Assembly (NCBI GenBank): GCA_023395395.1
Contig: JAEWZH010000021.1
Span: 124,001 to 188,000 of the forward strand
From: Bacteroidota bacterium
GTDB taxonomy: Bacteria > Bacteroidota > Bacteroidia > Bacteroidales > Porphyromonadaceae
DNA: 64,000 bases
Direction: 5' to 3'
Shown: one piece after another, positions 17,922 through 26,346 of the stretch
How the letters are laid out: the number at the start of each line of letters is the position of its first letter
How positions within the stretch are numbered: position 1 is the stretch's first letter
Translations under genes and position numbers: made by a program
The notes under the pieces: generated by a model
Databases searched by the model: none
What the model saw: only the letters and a program-made list of their open reading frames with translations
What the model was told of the DNA's origin: nothing

Positions 17922-19790
17922 CTAATTATTTATTCTGCCTTCCATGATTTGACGGACATAACCAACAATCCCCTCGACCTTGAGCGGTTGCCCCTCCACT
18001 TTATTGTACCTAAAGATATTGAGCCCGCCAATCTGCCCTGAAACATACTGGGCAAATTGACCCATATTTTGCTCCACGACAACAATGTTCTTATACTGCC
18101 TGAAGACTTCCTCGGTATTCTTAGGTAGCGGATTGATATACTTAAAATGTACCATTGCCACACTTTCCCCGTACCTGATTAACTGGTCTACAGCTGTGAG
18201 AATATGCCCATACGTGCTACCCCAGCCTACGATAAGAGTGTCGGCAGATACATCCCCACACACTTCGAGGAGCGGAAGATCGTCTGCAATACGTGCTATC
18301 TTATCGTGCCGGTGGTGCACCATCTTATTATGATTGGTCGGATCAGTACAAATTGCTCCTGTATCACAATGCTTCTCCAAGCCTCCTACACGGTGCATAT
18401 AGCCTTCTGTCCCGGGAATAGCCCAATATCGGACAAGGCTCTGCTCGTCTCGCATGTAGGGAGTCCATGGAAGCTCTCCCTTGTAGTACGTCTGTACATA
18501 TCGAGGATTGATACTGGGGTATGTACTCAAGTCGGGGATCCTCCAAGCTGAGGCACCATTACCAATAAAAGCATCGGTGAGCAATACGACTGGAGTCATG
18601 TATTCTACTGCGATTTTGGCCGCAGTAAAGGCTGAGTCAAAGCAATCGCTTGGGGAAGTAGCTGCTATCACGACTACTGGACTTTCTCCGTTGCGCCCAT
18701 GCAATGCTTGTAAGAGGTCTGTTTGCTCACTCTTAGTCGGCAAACCGGTAGACGGTCCACCTCTCATTACATCGACAAGCACAAGAGGGAGCTCCGTCAT
18801 CACAGCATAACCTAGTGCTTCGCTCTTTAGAGCGAGTCCGGGACCTGAGGTCGTGGTCACCGCCAATGAACCAGCAAAGGAGGCTCCAATAGCTGTACAT
18901 ATTCCTGAAATCTCGTCCTCCGCCTGCACAGTCTTGACCCCAAGATGCTTAAGCTTGGCCAGCTCGTGGAGGATATCTGTGGCGGGGGTTATGGGATAGC
19001 TCCCGAGGAATAGACCCAATCCAGCCTTGTCAGCGGCTGCGACCAGACCATACGCAGTGGCTGTATTTCCATTGATATCGGTATAATTACCTGATTGCTG
19101 ATCACGCCCTTCTATACGATAGGTAGTGGTGGTAGCATGGATGTTGTGTCCATAATTATAGCCATCAGAAAGGATCTTGAGGTTGGCTTTGAGCGTCTCT
19201 TGCTTTTTGGAGAATTTCTTTGCCAGTTGCGTCTCCGCTGGAGTTATCTCTTTGTTGTATAGCCAGAGGATAAGCCCGAGAGCAAACATATTTTTGCTCC
19301 TGTCGATAGCTCTCATGTCCATCCCTGTATCCTTGAGTCCATCTCGCACCATTTCGGAGATAGGGACCTCCAATACTTGCACGTGATTGAGCCCAAGTTC
19401 GGCGAAAGGATTATCAGTCTTATACTCTCCTTTCTTGAGACCTGCATCATCGAAGGCACTGCTATCGATAATCACGGTTGCTGTCTCTTTGATGTTTTTG
19501 GTATTTACCTTAAGGGCAGAGGGGTTCATGGCGACTAATACGTCGGCGTAGTCGCCGGGGGTATAAACCCCTTCTGTCCCGATACGCACCTGAAATCCCG
19601 ATACCCCCCCGAGGCTTCCCTTTGGGGCACGAATCTCCGCAGGGTAGTCGGGAAATGTCGATATCTGATTCCCCAATATCGCAGAGACATCGGAAAAAAT
19701 CGAACCAGTAAGCTGCATGCCATCTCCAGAGTCGCCCGCAAATCGCACGACCACATCATTCAGCGTATGAATATTTGGCTTTTCGTTCAT
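17922..19790 (-). CDS. korA: 2-oxoglutarate:ferredoxin oxidoreductase, fused gamma-alpha subunit
   Basis: The 622-residue protein joins two domains that are separate subunits in some organisms. The gamma part (about 8-190) begins VVVRFAGDSGDGMQLTGS and has PDYPAEIRAPKGS. The alpha part (about 230-620) has GSYPITPATDILHELA, AEDEISGI and SGPGLALKSEALGYA, which bind the pyrimidine of thiamine diphosphate and form the substrate site. It works with KorB in the cytoplasm to make succinyl-CoA and reduced ferredoxin. It is 18 nt downstream of sucD, which consumes succinyl-CoA. No ferredoxin-like delta subunit is present in the window. Confidence 0.9.
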   Translation of the reverse strand: MNEKPNIHTLNDVVVRFAGDSGDGMQLTGSIFSDVSAILGNQISTFPDYPAEIRAPKGSLGGVSGFQVRIGTEGVYTPGDYADVLVAMNPSALKVNTKNIKETATVIIDSSAFDDAGLKKGEYKTDNPFAELGLNHVQVLEVPISEMVRDGLKDTGMDMRAIDRSKNMFALGLILWLYNKEITPAETQLAKKFSKKQETLKANLKILSDGYNYGHNIHATTTTYRIEGRDQQSGNYTDINGNTATAYGLVAAADKAGLGLFLGSYPITPATDILHELAKLKHLGVKTVQAEDEISGICTAIGASFAGSLAVTTTSGPGLALKSEALGYAVMTELPLVLVDVMRGGPSTGLPTKSEQTDLLQALHGRNGESPVVVIAATSPSDCFDSAFTAAKIAVEYMTPVVLLTDAFIGNGASAWRIPDLSTYPSINPRYVQTYYKGELPWTPYMRDEQSLVRYWAIPGTEGYMHRVGGLEKHCDTGAICTDPTNHNKMVHHRHDKIARIADDLPLLEVCGDVSADTLIVGWGSTYGHILTAVDQLIRYGESVAMVHFKYINPLPKNTEEVFRQYKNIVVVEQNMGQFAQYVSGQIGGLNIFRYNKVEGQPLKVEGIVGYVRQIMEGRINN

Positions 19791-19808
19791 AATAGTCTGC
19801 TCCTAACT

Positions 19809-21170
19809 TCAGTTCATCGCCCAGATTTCCTCATCTGTAGGCATGGTGATAGAATTGGACATACGTGCTACGCGTGTGATATTGAGGAGGTGCTTGTAGG
19901 TAAAGTTTTCGGAGATTGAGTTATTGCCCCAGCTGCCACAACCGAGAGTAGTAGTTACCGACAAACCATTCTGAATCGAACCTCCGGCCGTAATAGAGCA
20001 AGGGGCATTGACGATGAGACGAGAAACCTTTATCTCACTGCCTGCCTTGATGATATTACCTTGATTATTGGAGTGGATTCCGGCAGAGTGCCCACTTCCC
20101 TCCATACTCAGATTAGTGTTGGCGATAGCAATTGCTTCCTCGAAGTATTTGTATGGAAGACAGGTCATGATTGGACACATCTTTTCTTTGCAGATAAGAT
20201 CGGCCGTAGCCACACCCTTTGCGGGCACTACAAGTATGCGTGTCCCCTCTGGAATCTCAATCCCTATCATCTTGGCGATTACCTCTACATCCTTTCCTAC
20301 GACATCGCGGTTCATCGCGCCATTTACGAAGATGGTTTGCACTACCTTATCATGATGCTCTTCAGGGACAAAGTAAGCACCGTTGCGCTTGAATGCATCA
20401 AAAATCTCCTCCTTGTATTTTTCTGGATAGATAAAGCACTGTTCGCCTGAGCAGATGATACCATTATCAAAAGACCGACCTCTGATGATAATATCTGCTG
20501 CCTCGTTGAAGTCATTAATATTCTCATCAATGATTACTTGCACATTTCCAGCACCGACACCAAATGATGGTTTGCCAGATGAATAGGCAGAGTGCACCAT
20601 TCCCATCCCTCCTGTAGCCACTACGACATCGACTAGCGACATCAGCTCTTGAGTATCCTCAAGACCAGGATTAGGGAGGTATTGAACCAGATTCTCTGGG
20701 ACTTTGAGCTCCTTTAGCTTCGCCTTGATTAGTTCAATGGTATGAGTAGAGCAGTTCTTAGAGCGTGGATGAGGTGACACGATGATGGCATTTTTTGTCT
20801 TTAGAGCAAAGGCGATATTTGCCATAGGGGTCACGATAGGATTCGTTGTGGGTGTGATAGAGGCAACGACTCCCACCGGCTTAGCAATCTTGATAAGACC
20901 GGTTCCTTCTTCAATTCCTACTACGCCCATAGTCTTCTTGCCTTGGAGGTTGCTCCAGACCCCCTTAGCCTTGTTGCGATTCTTGGCGACCTTGTCTTCA
21001 TAACGCCCCATACCAGTCTCCTCCACAGCTTCTCGGGCGAGCATCTCGGCATTGTCGTAAACCACCTTGCAGAGCTCTTTTACCACATGGTCGGTGCTCT
21101 GTTGATCAAACTTCCTCTCAAACTCCTGCTGTGCCACCTTTGCGAGTGCCACCATCTCCTTAATTTCCAT
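19809..21170 (-). CDS. sucD: CoA-acylating succinate-semialdehyde dehydrogenase
   Basis: The 453-residue protein belongs to the CoA-dependent aldehyde dehydrogenases. Cysteine 240 in DNGIICSGEQ is at the position of the catalytic thiol, and TPTTNPIVTPM near 107-116 is the nucleotide/CoA region. It reduces succinyl-CoA to succinate semialdehyde with NAD(P)H. Related enzymes act on acetyl-CoA or propionyl-CoA, but the 4-hydroxybutyrate neighbours fix the likely substrate. In P. gingivalis this gene, as I recall, has the same position next to 4-hydroxybutyrate dehydrogenase. It lies 18 nt from each neighbour. Confidence 0.92.
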   Translation of the reverse strand: MEIKEMVALAKVAQQEFERKFDQQSTDHVVKELCKVVYDNAEMLAREAVEETGMGRYEDKVAKNRNKAKGVWSNLQGKKTMGVVGIEEGTGLIKIAKPVGVVASITPTTNPIVTPMANIAFALKTKNAIIVSPHPRSKNCSTHTIELIKAKLKELKVPENLVQYLPNPGLEDTQELMSLVDVVVATGGMGMVHSAYSSGKPSFGVGAGNVQVIIDENINDFNEAADIIIRGRSFDNGIICSGEQCFIYPEKYKEEIFDAFKRNGAYFVPEEHHDKVVQTIFVNGAMNRDVVGKDVEVIAKMIGIEIPEGTRILVVPAKGVATADLICKEKMCPIMTCLPYKYFEEAIAIANTNLSMEGSGHSAGIHSNNQGNIIKAGSEIKVSRLIVNAPCSITAGGSIQNGLSVTTTLGCGSWGNNSISENFTYKHLLNITRVARMSNSITMPTDEEIWAMN

Positions 21171-21188
21171 AATGTATAGTATTATTGT

Positions 21189-22307
21189 TTAGAAAAGTTT
21201 CTTGTAAATGTCCCTGATATCATCCCGAGTAAGAGCCACATAGTTATTTGCCAAGAGCCTCTGCTGAGTAGCTATTACCGCATCGGCAAAGCCCTCGACC
21301 TCCTCCTCCTTCATACCATAAGCATGGAGCGGATTCTTAGAGATAAGTGCCGACAGCAAGTTGTCCATCTCCACAAATACATCGCCTGGGGCACAATGAA
21401 GCTCCTTAGCAAGCTTCTCTTTGAGCTCCACAATACGACCATTAGGATTTTTCTGCTCGTAAGTCATAAACACCTCAGTAAAGAACTGATAATTGGCCTC
21501 TCCATGAGGGACATGATACGCTCCACCCAGTGGATAAGATAGCGCATGGACAGCCCCTACACCGGCATTACCAAAAGCAATCCCAGCAAAGTTGCTCGCC
21601 ATAATCATCTCTCCCATCACCTCAAATCGGAAATCCTCTCCCCGTGTCTTGATTTTACGGAAAACGTCAATGACAATCCGCCAAGCAGCCTCGCTAAATA
21701 ACTCAGTATATGGATTAGCCTTGGGCGACACATACGCTTCGACAGCGTGAATCAAAGCATCAATAGCACTACAAGCGTAAAATTTAAAGGGCAACCCTCT
21801 CAGCAGCTCTGGGATAATCACCGCATTATCAGCGACGATAGCATCATCGGCAAGCCCCATCTTAGTGCCCCTACTCTTGATTTCAGCGATAGAGATATTG
21901 GTCACCTCACTACCTGTTCCGCAGGTGGTGGGGACTACAATAAGTTGCTTCTCCTTTTCCAGTGCGAGCTTTCGGTCAAAGGCAAGTAGCACATCGTCCT
22001 TTAGTCCTTTCAGGACAAAAAGTTTAGAGATGTCTATCACCGTACCTCCTCCGATAGCAATCACTCTGTCGTACGTCCATTTCTGCACATCATGGAGGAT
22101 CTTATTCATCATCTCATCCGATGGCTCACCCACTCCATACTGCTCCTGCATCACGAAGTGACACTTCAAGTGGCATCCCTTCATAAAGGGCTCGTAAAGG
22201 AAGTCGTTGGTGATCACCAAGTCCCTCTCTCCTAAATCAAAAGCCTCGGCAAACTCAGCAAATGACTCAAAGCGATCAATAGTTGTCTTTAGTTTAAATA
22301 GTTGCAT
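21189..22307 (-). CDS. 4hbD: NAD-dependent 4-hydroxybutyrate dehydrogenase
   Basis: The 372-residue protein is a group III iron-containing alcohol dehydrogenase. It has the nucleotide-binding AIGGGTVIDISK near residues 91-102, PTTCGTGSEVT near 126-136, and metal-ligand histidines in SAIDALIHAVEAY and HALSYPLGGAYHVPHGEAN. It reduces succinate semialdehyde to 4-hydroxybutyrate. The family also includes butanol and 1,3-propanediol dehydrogenases, and the call rests on the operon. Spacing is 20 nt to abfT and 18 nt to sucD. Confidence 0.9.
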   Translation of the reverse strand: MQLFKLKTTIDRFESFAEFAEAFDLGERDLVITNDFLYEPFMKGCHLKCHFVMQEQYGVGEPSDEMMNKILHDVQKWTYDRVIAIGGGTVIDISKLFVLKGLKDDVLLAFDRKLALEKEKQLIVVPTTCGTGSEVTNISIAEIKSRGTKMGLADDAIVADNAVIIPELLRGLPFKFYACSAIDALIHAVEAYVSPKANPYTELFSEAAWRIVIDVFRKIKTRGEDFRFEVMGEMIMASNFAGIAFGNAGVGAVHALSYPLGGAYHVPHGEANYQFFTEVFMTYEQKNPNGRIVELKEKLAKELHCAPGDVFVEMDNLLSALISKNPLHAYGMKEEEVEGFADAVIATQQRLLANNYVALTRDDIRDIYKKLF

Positions 22308-22327
22308 GTTATAATAGAATAGATTAT

Positions 22328-23623
22328 TTAGTCAAATCTCTCAGCGTAAGCTGTCTCCAACTCTGCCCTAAAATCTGGGTGCGCAATCTCGATGAGTGCC
22401 TTTGCTCTCTCTCGCAAGGTCTTTCCTTTGAGCTTTGCTATACCATACTCCGTCACGATATAGTCCACATCATTGCGCGAAGTCGTCACAGCTGCTCCCT
22501 CCGTAATCAGCGGTACAATACGTGAGGTCGCTCCCCGACCGGCAGTGGAAGGCATCGCAATGATACTCCTACCACCCTTAGATCTTGCGGCTCCGCGGAC
22601 AAAGTCGACCTGACCACCAGGTCCGCTAATCTGTCTCAATCCGATACTCTCCGCTACCACCTGTCCCATCAGATCCACCTCTACACAGCTGTTAATGCTC
22701 ACGACATTATCATTCTGCGCAATCACCCAAGGGTCATTGACATAGTCCACAGGATACATCTCCACGCTTTCATTGGCATCCACAAAGTCGTAAAGAGCCT
22801 GAGAGCCCATCAAGAAGGTAGCGACAATCTTCCCTGGATTGATCCGCTTGCGACTGCCGTTGATTACCCCTGCCTTTACCAGCTCTAGGATACCGTCAGA
22901 GACCATCTCCGAGTGGATTCCGAGATCCTTTTTATCCTTTAGAAATAGTAGTACGGCATCGGGAATAGCCCCAATACCCAGCTGCAAAGTATCACCGTCT
23001 CTTACGAGCTGTGCACAATTTTTTCCAATCGCCTCTTCTACCTCTCTTATCTCGGTGGGAGCTATGGTGTAGAGTGGATAGTCTCCCTTTACTATATAAT
23101 TGATTTTAGAGATATGGATGAGGTTGTCTCCTCCCACAAAAGGCATCTGTCGATTCATCTCTGCAATTACAATCCCAGCATTCTCCGTCGCAGGCTTGGT
23201 ATAATCACACGAAACTCCAAAACTACAATATCCATCGGCATTGGGGAAAGAGACCTGTATCAGAGCCACATCAGGATGCAAGAGTGCTCCAGGTACCATC
23301 AGACTCGGGACCTCGGAGAAGTATCCAGGAAAGAAGTCTACTCTGCCCTCCTCCATCGCCCGCCTCATATTCCCTCCTACAAAGTTGGTAATATGCCGCA
23401 GATGACCTTCCATAGCAGGGTCATTACAAATACCTTTGCCCAGTGTGAGCATGTGAAATACACGTACATTGTGGTACGCTTCGCAATTTTTGATGAGCGC
23501 ATCCACACACTGTTGAGGCGCACCTGCTGCGTGTGCTACGACTACGAGGTCGTTGTCTTTTATGTGTGCAACCGCCTCTTCCGCAGTCACCTGCGGAACA
23601 CTATATAACTTACTCCAGTCCAT
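22328..23623 (-). CDS. abfT: 4-hydroxybutyrate CoA-transferase
   Basis: The 431-residue protein belongs to the family I CoA-transferases of the acetyl-CoA hydrolase/4-hydroxybutyrate group. The segment SCVEVDLMGQVVAESIG carries the expected catalytic glutamate, and SGPGGQVDFVRGAARSKGG forms the CoA-binding loop. It moves CoA from acetyl-CoA or butyryl-CoA to 4-hydroxybutyrate. The symbol cat2 is also used for such genes. It starts 27 nt after the nifU-like gene. Confidence 0.9.
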   Translation of the reverse strand: MDWSKLYSVPQVTAEEAVAHIKDNDLVVVAHAAGAPQQCVDALIKNCEAYHNVRVFHMLTLGKGICNDPAMEGHLRHITNFVGGNMRRAMEEGRVDFFPGYFSEVPSLMVPGALLHPDVALIQVSFPNADGYCSFGVSCDYTKPATENAGIVIAEMNRQMPFVGGDNLIHISKINYIVKGDYPLYTIAPTEIREVEEAIGKNCAQLVRDGDTLQLGIGAIPDAVLLFLKDKKDLGIHSEMVSDGILELVKAGVINGSRKRINPGKIVATFLMGSQALYDFVDANESVEMYPVDYVNDPWVIAQNDNVVSINSCVEVDLMGQVVAESIGLRQISGPGGQVDFVRGAARSKGGRSIIAMPSTAGRGATSRIVPLITEGAAVTTSRNDVDYIVTEYGIAKLKGKTLRERAKALIEIAHPDFRAELETAYAERFD

Positions 23624-23650
23624 ACAATCGGTTGGAAATATGATATTTAC

Positions 23651-23947
23651 TTATCTACGAATAATCTTCAGAGCCTCATGGATTAAATCTTGGCTTACCC
23701 CTCTATCCACCTCTACTTTTAGAGATGGGACTTCTAAGCGCTCTTGTAAAGTCTGCAAGATTACTTCCTCAATTGTATCATTGAGCGAAGGGCAAGATTG
23801 GCAAGCGCCCGACACTTTTAGTCTCACGATTGTCCCTACAATATCGAGGAGATGGATATCACCTCCATGCGCTTGCAGACGAGGTCTTACACGCTCTGCA
23901 AGCACAGTGGCAACAGTTTCTTTTGATATTTGAGTATTGGCAGACAT
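23651..23947 (-). CDS. NifU C-terminal domain protein, Fe-S cluster carrier
   Basis: The 98-residue protein is a stand-alone NifU C-terminal domain. ERVRPRLQAHGGDIHLLDI is followed by VSGACQSCPS, whose CxxC pair (C49, C52) holds a transferable 4Fe-4S cluster. It lies 6 nt downstream of abfD, whose product needs an oxygen-sensitive 4Fe-4S cluster. A dedicated role in maturing AbfD is therefore a reasonable inference, though general Fe-S delivery cannot be excluded. Confidence 0.88.
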   Translation of the reverse strand: MSANTQISKETVATVLAERVRPRLQAHGGDIHLLDIVGTIVRLKVSGACQSCPSLNDTIEEVILQTLQERLEVPSLKVEVDRGVSQDLIHEALKIIRR

Positions 23948-23953
23948 TCCCTA

Positions 23954-25423
23954 TTACTTACCTTGATGATCTAGGGAGGTATCGACCTTTGCAATAGTCC
24001 TCGCCAATTGCTTCTTAGCCTCCATATTGCACTGACGAGCAATCATGATACGCTGTGCTTGTGGCGAACCTGCGCCATGCAAGCTCTCTGTACGGTAGCC
24101 CACAGCAGCTGTACCGAGCGTGAGGTTTTCGATAAGGCGAAGGACACGCATACGATTGACTGTCGCCGTCCCCTTAGCTCCCACCAAGTATTTCTTGATG
24201 ATTGGACCAAGCTCCTCATGGTGTAGGTCGCTCTCTGATGGCATAGTCACCATTAGACCTCCGGCGATATCCTCCGCTAGTCGGGTAATCTCATAGGGCA
24301 AGCGAGTGACATTTTGCTTGCACACATTGGCAAGAAGCATATCTATCAGATAGTTGCCTGAAGCAGTAGGCTTGCCCTCAGCCGAACAAGCGATACCACA
24401 GCTATAAAGGGTCTCATTGAGGTGAACCATCTCTATCAACTTATCCTTGATATGTGACGCCTTAGGCACACCATTGTAGTCCGCAGCAAGGGCAGCAGCA
24501 CCAATCAGCACATCTCCGACACCCACCTTACAGCCACCGTAGGACTGTCGGTGGTAGCCGGCAAAACGCTCAACCAACATATTGGAGAATTGATACTCAC
24601 GGCACATGAATATGCGCTCGTTGGGGACAAAGACGTGATCCATCACAAAGAGGGTTTCATGACCACCAAACTCTGAATTGCCCAAGTCTATCTCCACCTC
24701 AGGCTCCATCTTCCTTGTATCGCAAGATTGGCGACCATATATAATAGTCACCCCTTCGGCATCACTCGGAATGGCAAAAGAAACAGCATAGTCTGCATCC
24801 TCCTCCCTCATAGTACAGGTAGGCATGATCAGGTGCTCATGAGAATTGACCGAACCCGTCTGATGTGCCTTAGCTCCCGTGACGACAATACCATCAGGGC
24901 GAATCTCATCGATATGGACATAAAGATCCGGATCCTCCTGCTGAGAAGGCGAAAAATTGCGGTCTCCCTTGGGATCGGTCATCGCACCATCCACTACGAG
25001 GTCATTTTCCTGCACATACTCAAGATACTTTTTGAAACGCTGGTGATAATTTGTCCCCAACGCCTCATCCATCTCATAGGTGGTACTCCACACCGCATTG
25101 AAAGCATCCATCCCCACACAGCGCTGGAAGCACGCAGCAGTCTTCTGCCCCATCAGACGCTGCATCTTTACCTTCTTCACTAGGTCTTCTGCACTTTGGT
25201 GGATATGGCAGAAGCGATTGATGGTGTGCCCAGTGAGGTTGGACTTAGCAGTCATCAGCTCCTTGTACTCCTCTTGCTGTGCCAGCTCGTAGGTCATGGC
25301 CACCGAGTTGAGGGATGGTCTGATCATAGGATGGTCTACAGGGTTGTCGATTTTCTCACCCATAAACCATACATTTAGATTGAGCTTTCTCAAGCTCTCA
25401 ATGTACTCTTCTCTTGTCTTCAT
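23954..25423 (-). CDS. abfD: 4-hydroxybutyryl-CoA dehydratase
   Basis: I chose ATG 25423 (MKTREEYIESLRKLN), which matches the start of known dehydratases. An ATG 30 nt upstream would add an unrelated stretch. The 489-residue enzyme has all four 4Fe-4S ligands seen in the Clostridium aminobutyricum protein: C98 and C102 in FQRCVGMDAFN, H291 and C298 in GYHRQSYGGCKVG. It also binds FAD. It dehydrates 4-hydroxybutyryl-CoA to crotonyl-CoA by a ketyl-radical route and is oxygen-sensitive. It is the first gene of the operon, 263 nt after a cobalamin riboswitch. Confidence 0.96.
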   Translation of the reverse strand: MKTREEYIESLRKLNLNVWFMGEKIDNPVDHPMIRPSLNSVAMTYELAQQEEYKELMTAKSNLTGHTINRFCHIHQSAEDLVKKVKMQRLMGQKTAACFQRCVGMDAFNAVWSTTYEMDEALGTNYHQRFKKYLEYVQENDLVVDGAMTDPKGDRNFSPSQQEDPDLYVHIDEIRPDGIVVTGAKAHQTGSVNSHEHLIMPTCTMREEDADYAVSFAIPSDAEGVTIIYGRQSCDTRKMEPEVEIDLGNSEFGGHETLFVMDHVFVPNERIFMCREYQFSNMLVERFAGYHRQSYGGCKVGVGDVLIGAAALAADYNGVPKASHIKDKLIEMVHLNETLYSCGIACSAEGKPTASGNYLIDMLLANVCKQNVTRLPYEITRLAEDIAGGLMVTMPSESDLHHEELGPIIKKYLVGAKGTATVNRMRVLRLIENLTLGTAAVGYRTESLHGAGSPQAQRIMIARQCNMEAKKQLARTIAKVDTSLDHQGK

Positions 25424-25475
25424 CTTAGTACTTCTTAGCGTGGTTTGTATCAATATATCTACTATTCAGTCACCA

Positions 25476-25559
25476 TCACTTTTTTGCAGGGAGATATAAA
25501 AGAAACACCAAGACGACCAGACACAGAGAGAAATACCACGTACCACTACGCCCCCTCAT
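25476..25559 (-). CDS. possible 27-residue membrane peptide in the abfD leader
   Basis: A short frame (ATG 25559, TGA 25478-25476) encodes a peptide with a basic N-terminus MRGRSGTWYF, then the hydrophobic stretch LCLVVLVFLLYLP, and a KK tail. It lies between the riboswitch aptamer and abfD on the same strand. It looks like a small single-pass membrane peptide, but short hydrophobic frames also occur by chance and there is no clear ribosome-binding site. Confidence 0.25.
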   Translation of the reverse strand: MRGRSGTWYFSLCLVVLVFLLYLPAKK

Positions 25560-25686
25560 CCAACAAGGGCACATCGCTACGGAAGCAGACACGCTTCACG
25601 CCAGTAGCACAAATAAACTCAGTCTTAATACAAATGTCGCGCTCTTGTTTCCAAATCCCCGAAAACAAAAAACAATCCTCTAAAAA

Positions 25687-25895
25687 GGCAGGTCTTCTGA
25701 CTCATTCCGTCACCAATTGGCTGATTTGCTTTGCAGTCTTCCCATGAGCAACCCCACATATCGGAGGTCTCACTCACAGTGACTTGTAGAAGGCAAAGCT
25801 GTCTACAGAATTTACAGCTGAGGGCTCAGTCCCAGACTCACACTGGGTTCCCTTTTCAACCGTAACGCATAGGCTATGTGCTACGATCACCTTTT
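25687..25895 (-). ncRNA. cobalamin (adenosylcobalamin-type) riboswitch aptamer
   Basis: On the minus strand the element begins AAAAGGTGATCG and has the conserved core AAAAGGGAA, then a paired CCCAG...CTGGGACTGAG and CAGCTGTAA. It ends with the B12 box AGTCAGAAGACCTGCC (25702-25687), which fits the family consensus closely. The predicted transcript start coincides with the aptamer's 5' end. The next gene on this strand is abfD, 263 nt on. No strong terminator or start-codon-masking stem is evident in that gap, so the mode of control is open. Cobalamin riboswitches generally switch genes off when the ligand is bound. Confidence 0.95.
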
Positions 25896-25901
25896 CGGGG
25901 T

Positions 25902-25933
25902 CAAAGTTAGGTATTTATTACTAATTAGCCAAA
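25902..25933 (-). promoter_or_regulatory. promoter of the riboswitch-abfD-kor operon
   Basis: On the minus strand TTTG (25933-25930), 20 nt, then TAACTTTG (25909-25902), an exact match to the Bacteroidetes -33/-7 consensus. Start near 25896, at the first base of the riboswitch. Confidence 0.88.
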
Positions 25934-26013
25934 CTTTTCGATAATTATCTCTCACACTCCACCACTACCCAATATACTAATAGCAAAGCCTCCGTACACT
26001 TCCTATTCACCCC

Positions 26014-26140
26014 CCGTATAGAGGAGAGAAATTCTCTCTATAGAGAGAAACATTTTCCTCTATAGAGGAGATCTAACTGCTCTATAGAGGAAATTCGACC
26101 GCTCTATAGAGGAGATTTGGTCGCTCTATAGGGGGGATTT
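26014..26140. repeat. six-unit tandem array with an exact 22-bp period
   Basis: CTCTATAGAG-like cores begin at 26014, 26036, 26058, 26080, 26102 and 26124, each exactly 22 bp from the next. The core and a following GAGA are conserved while the last 8 to 10 bases of each unit differ. The same core and period occur at 2910-3012. It lies between the riboswitch promoter and folC, in a stretch with no gene. Confidence 0.93.
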
Positions 26141-26319
26141 CACTCTTCAATCGGATATTCCTGAAAAAGCAGACAATCCTAGGGTTTTGCTCCTACTATT
26201 GCTTACTCCCTTGGTTTGTTATTTAAAATAAAATACAACTCCACATTCCTATTTCCTGGGTTAAGTACATTATTTATTATTGGGGAAGGTCAATATTTTA
26301 GATTAGGGCAAATAATTGC

Positions 26320-26327
26320 TATATTTG
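26320..26327 (+). promoter_or_regulatory. -7 element upstream of folC
   Basis: TATATTTG matches the TAnnTTTG consensus, 19 nt before the folC ATG. A proper TTTG is missing at -33 (TTTTA is found instead), so this is a moderate candidate with a very short leader. Confidence 0.5.
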
Positions 26328-26346
26328 GAATCTAAAGACTGCATTT

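Noticed and set aside
26014..26140. CRISPR array
   Set aside because: Units are only 22 bp with 8-10 bp variable parts, too short for repeat plus spacer, and no cas genes are present.
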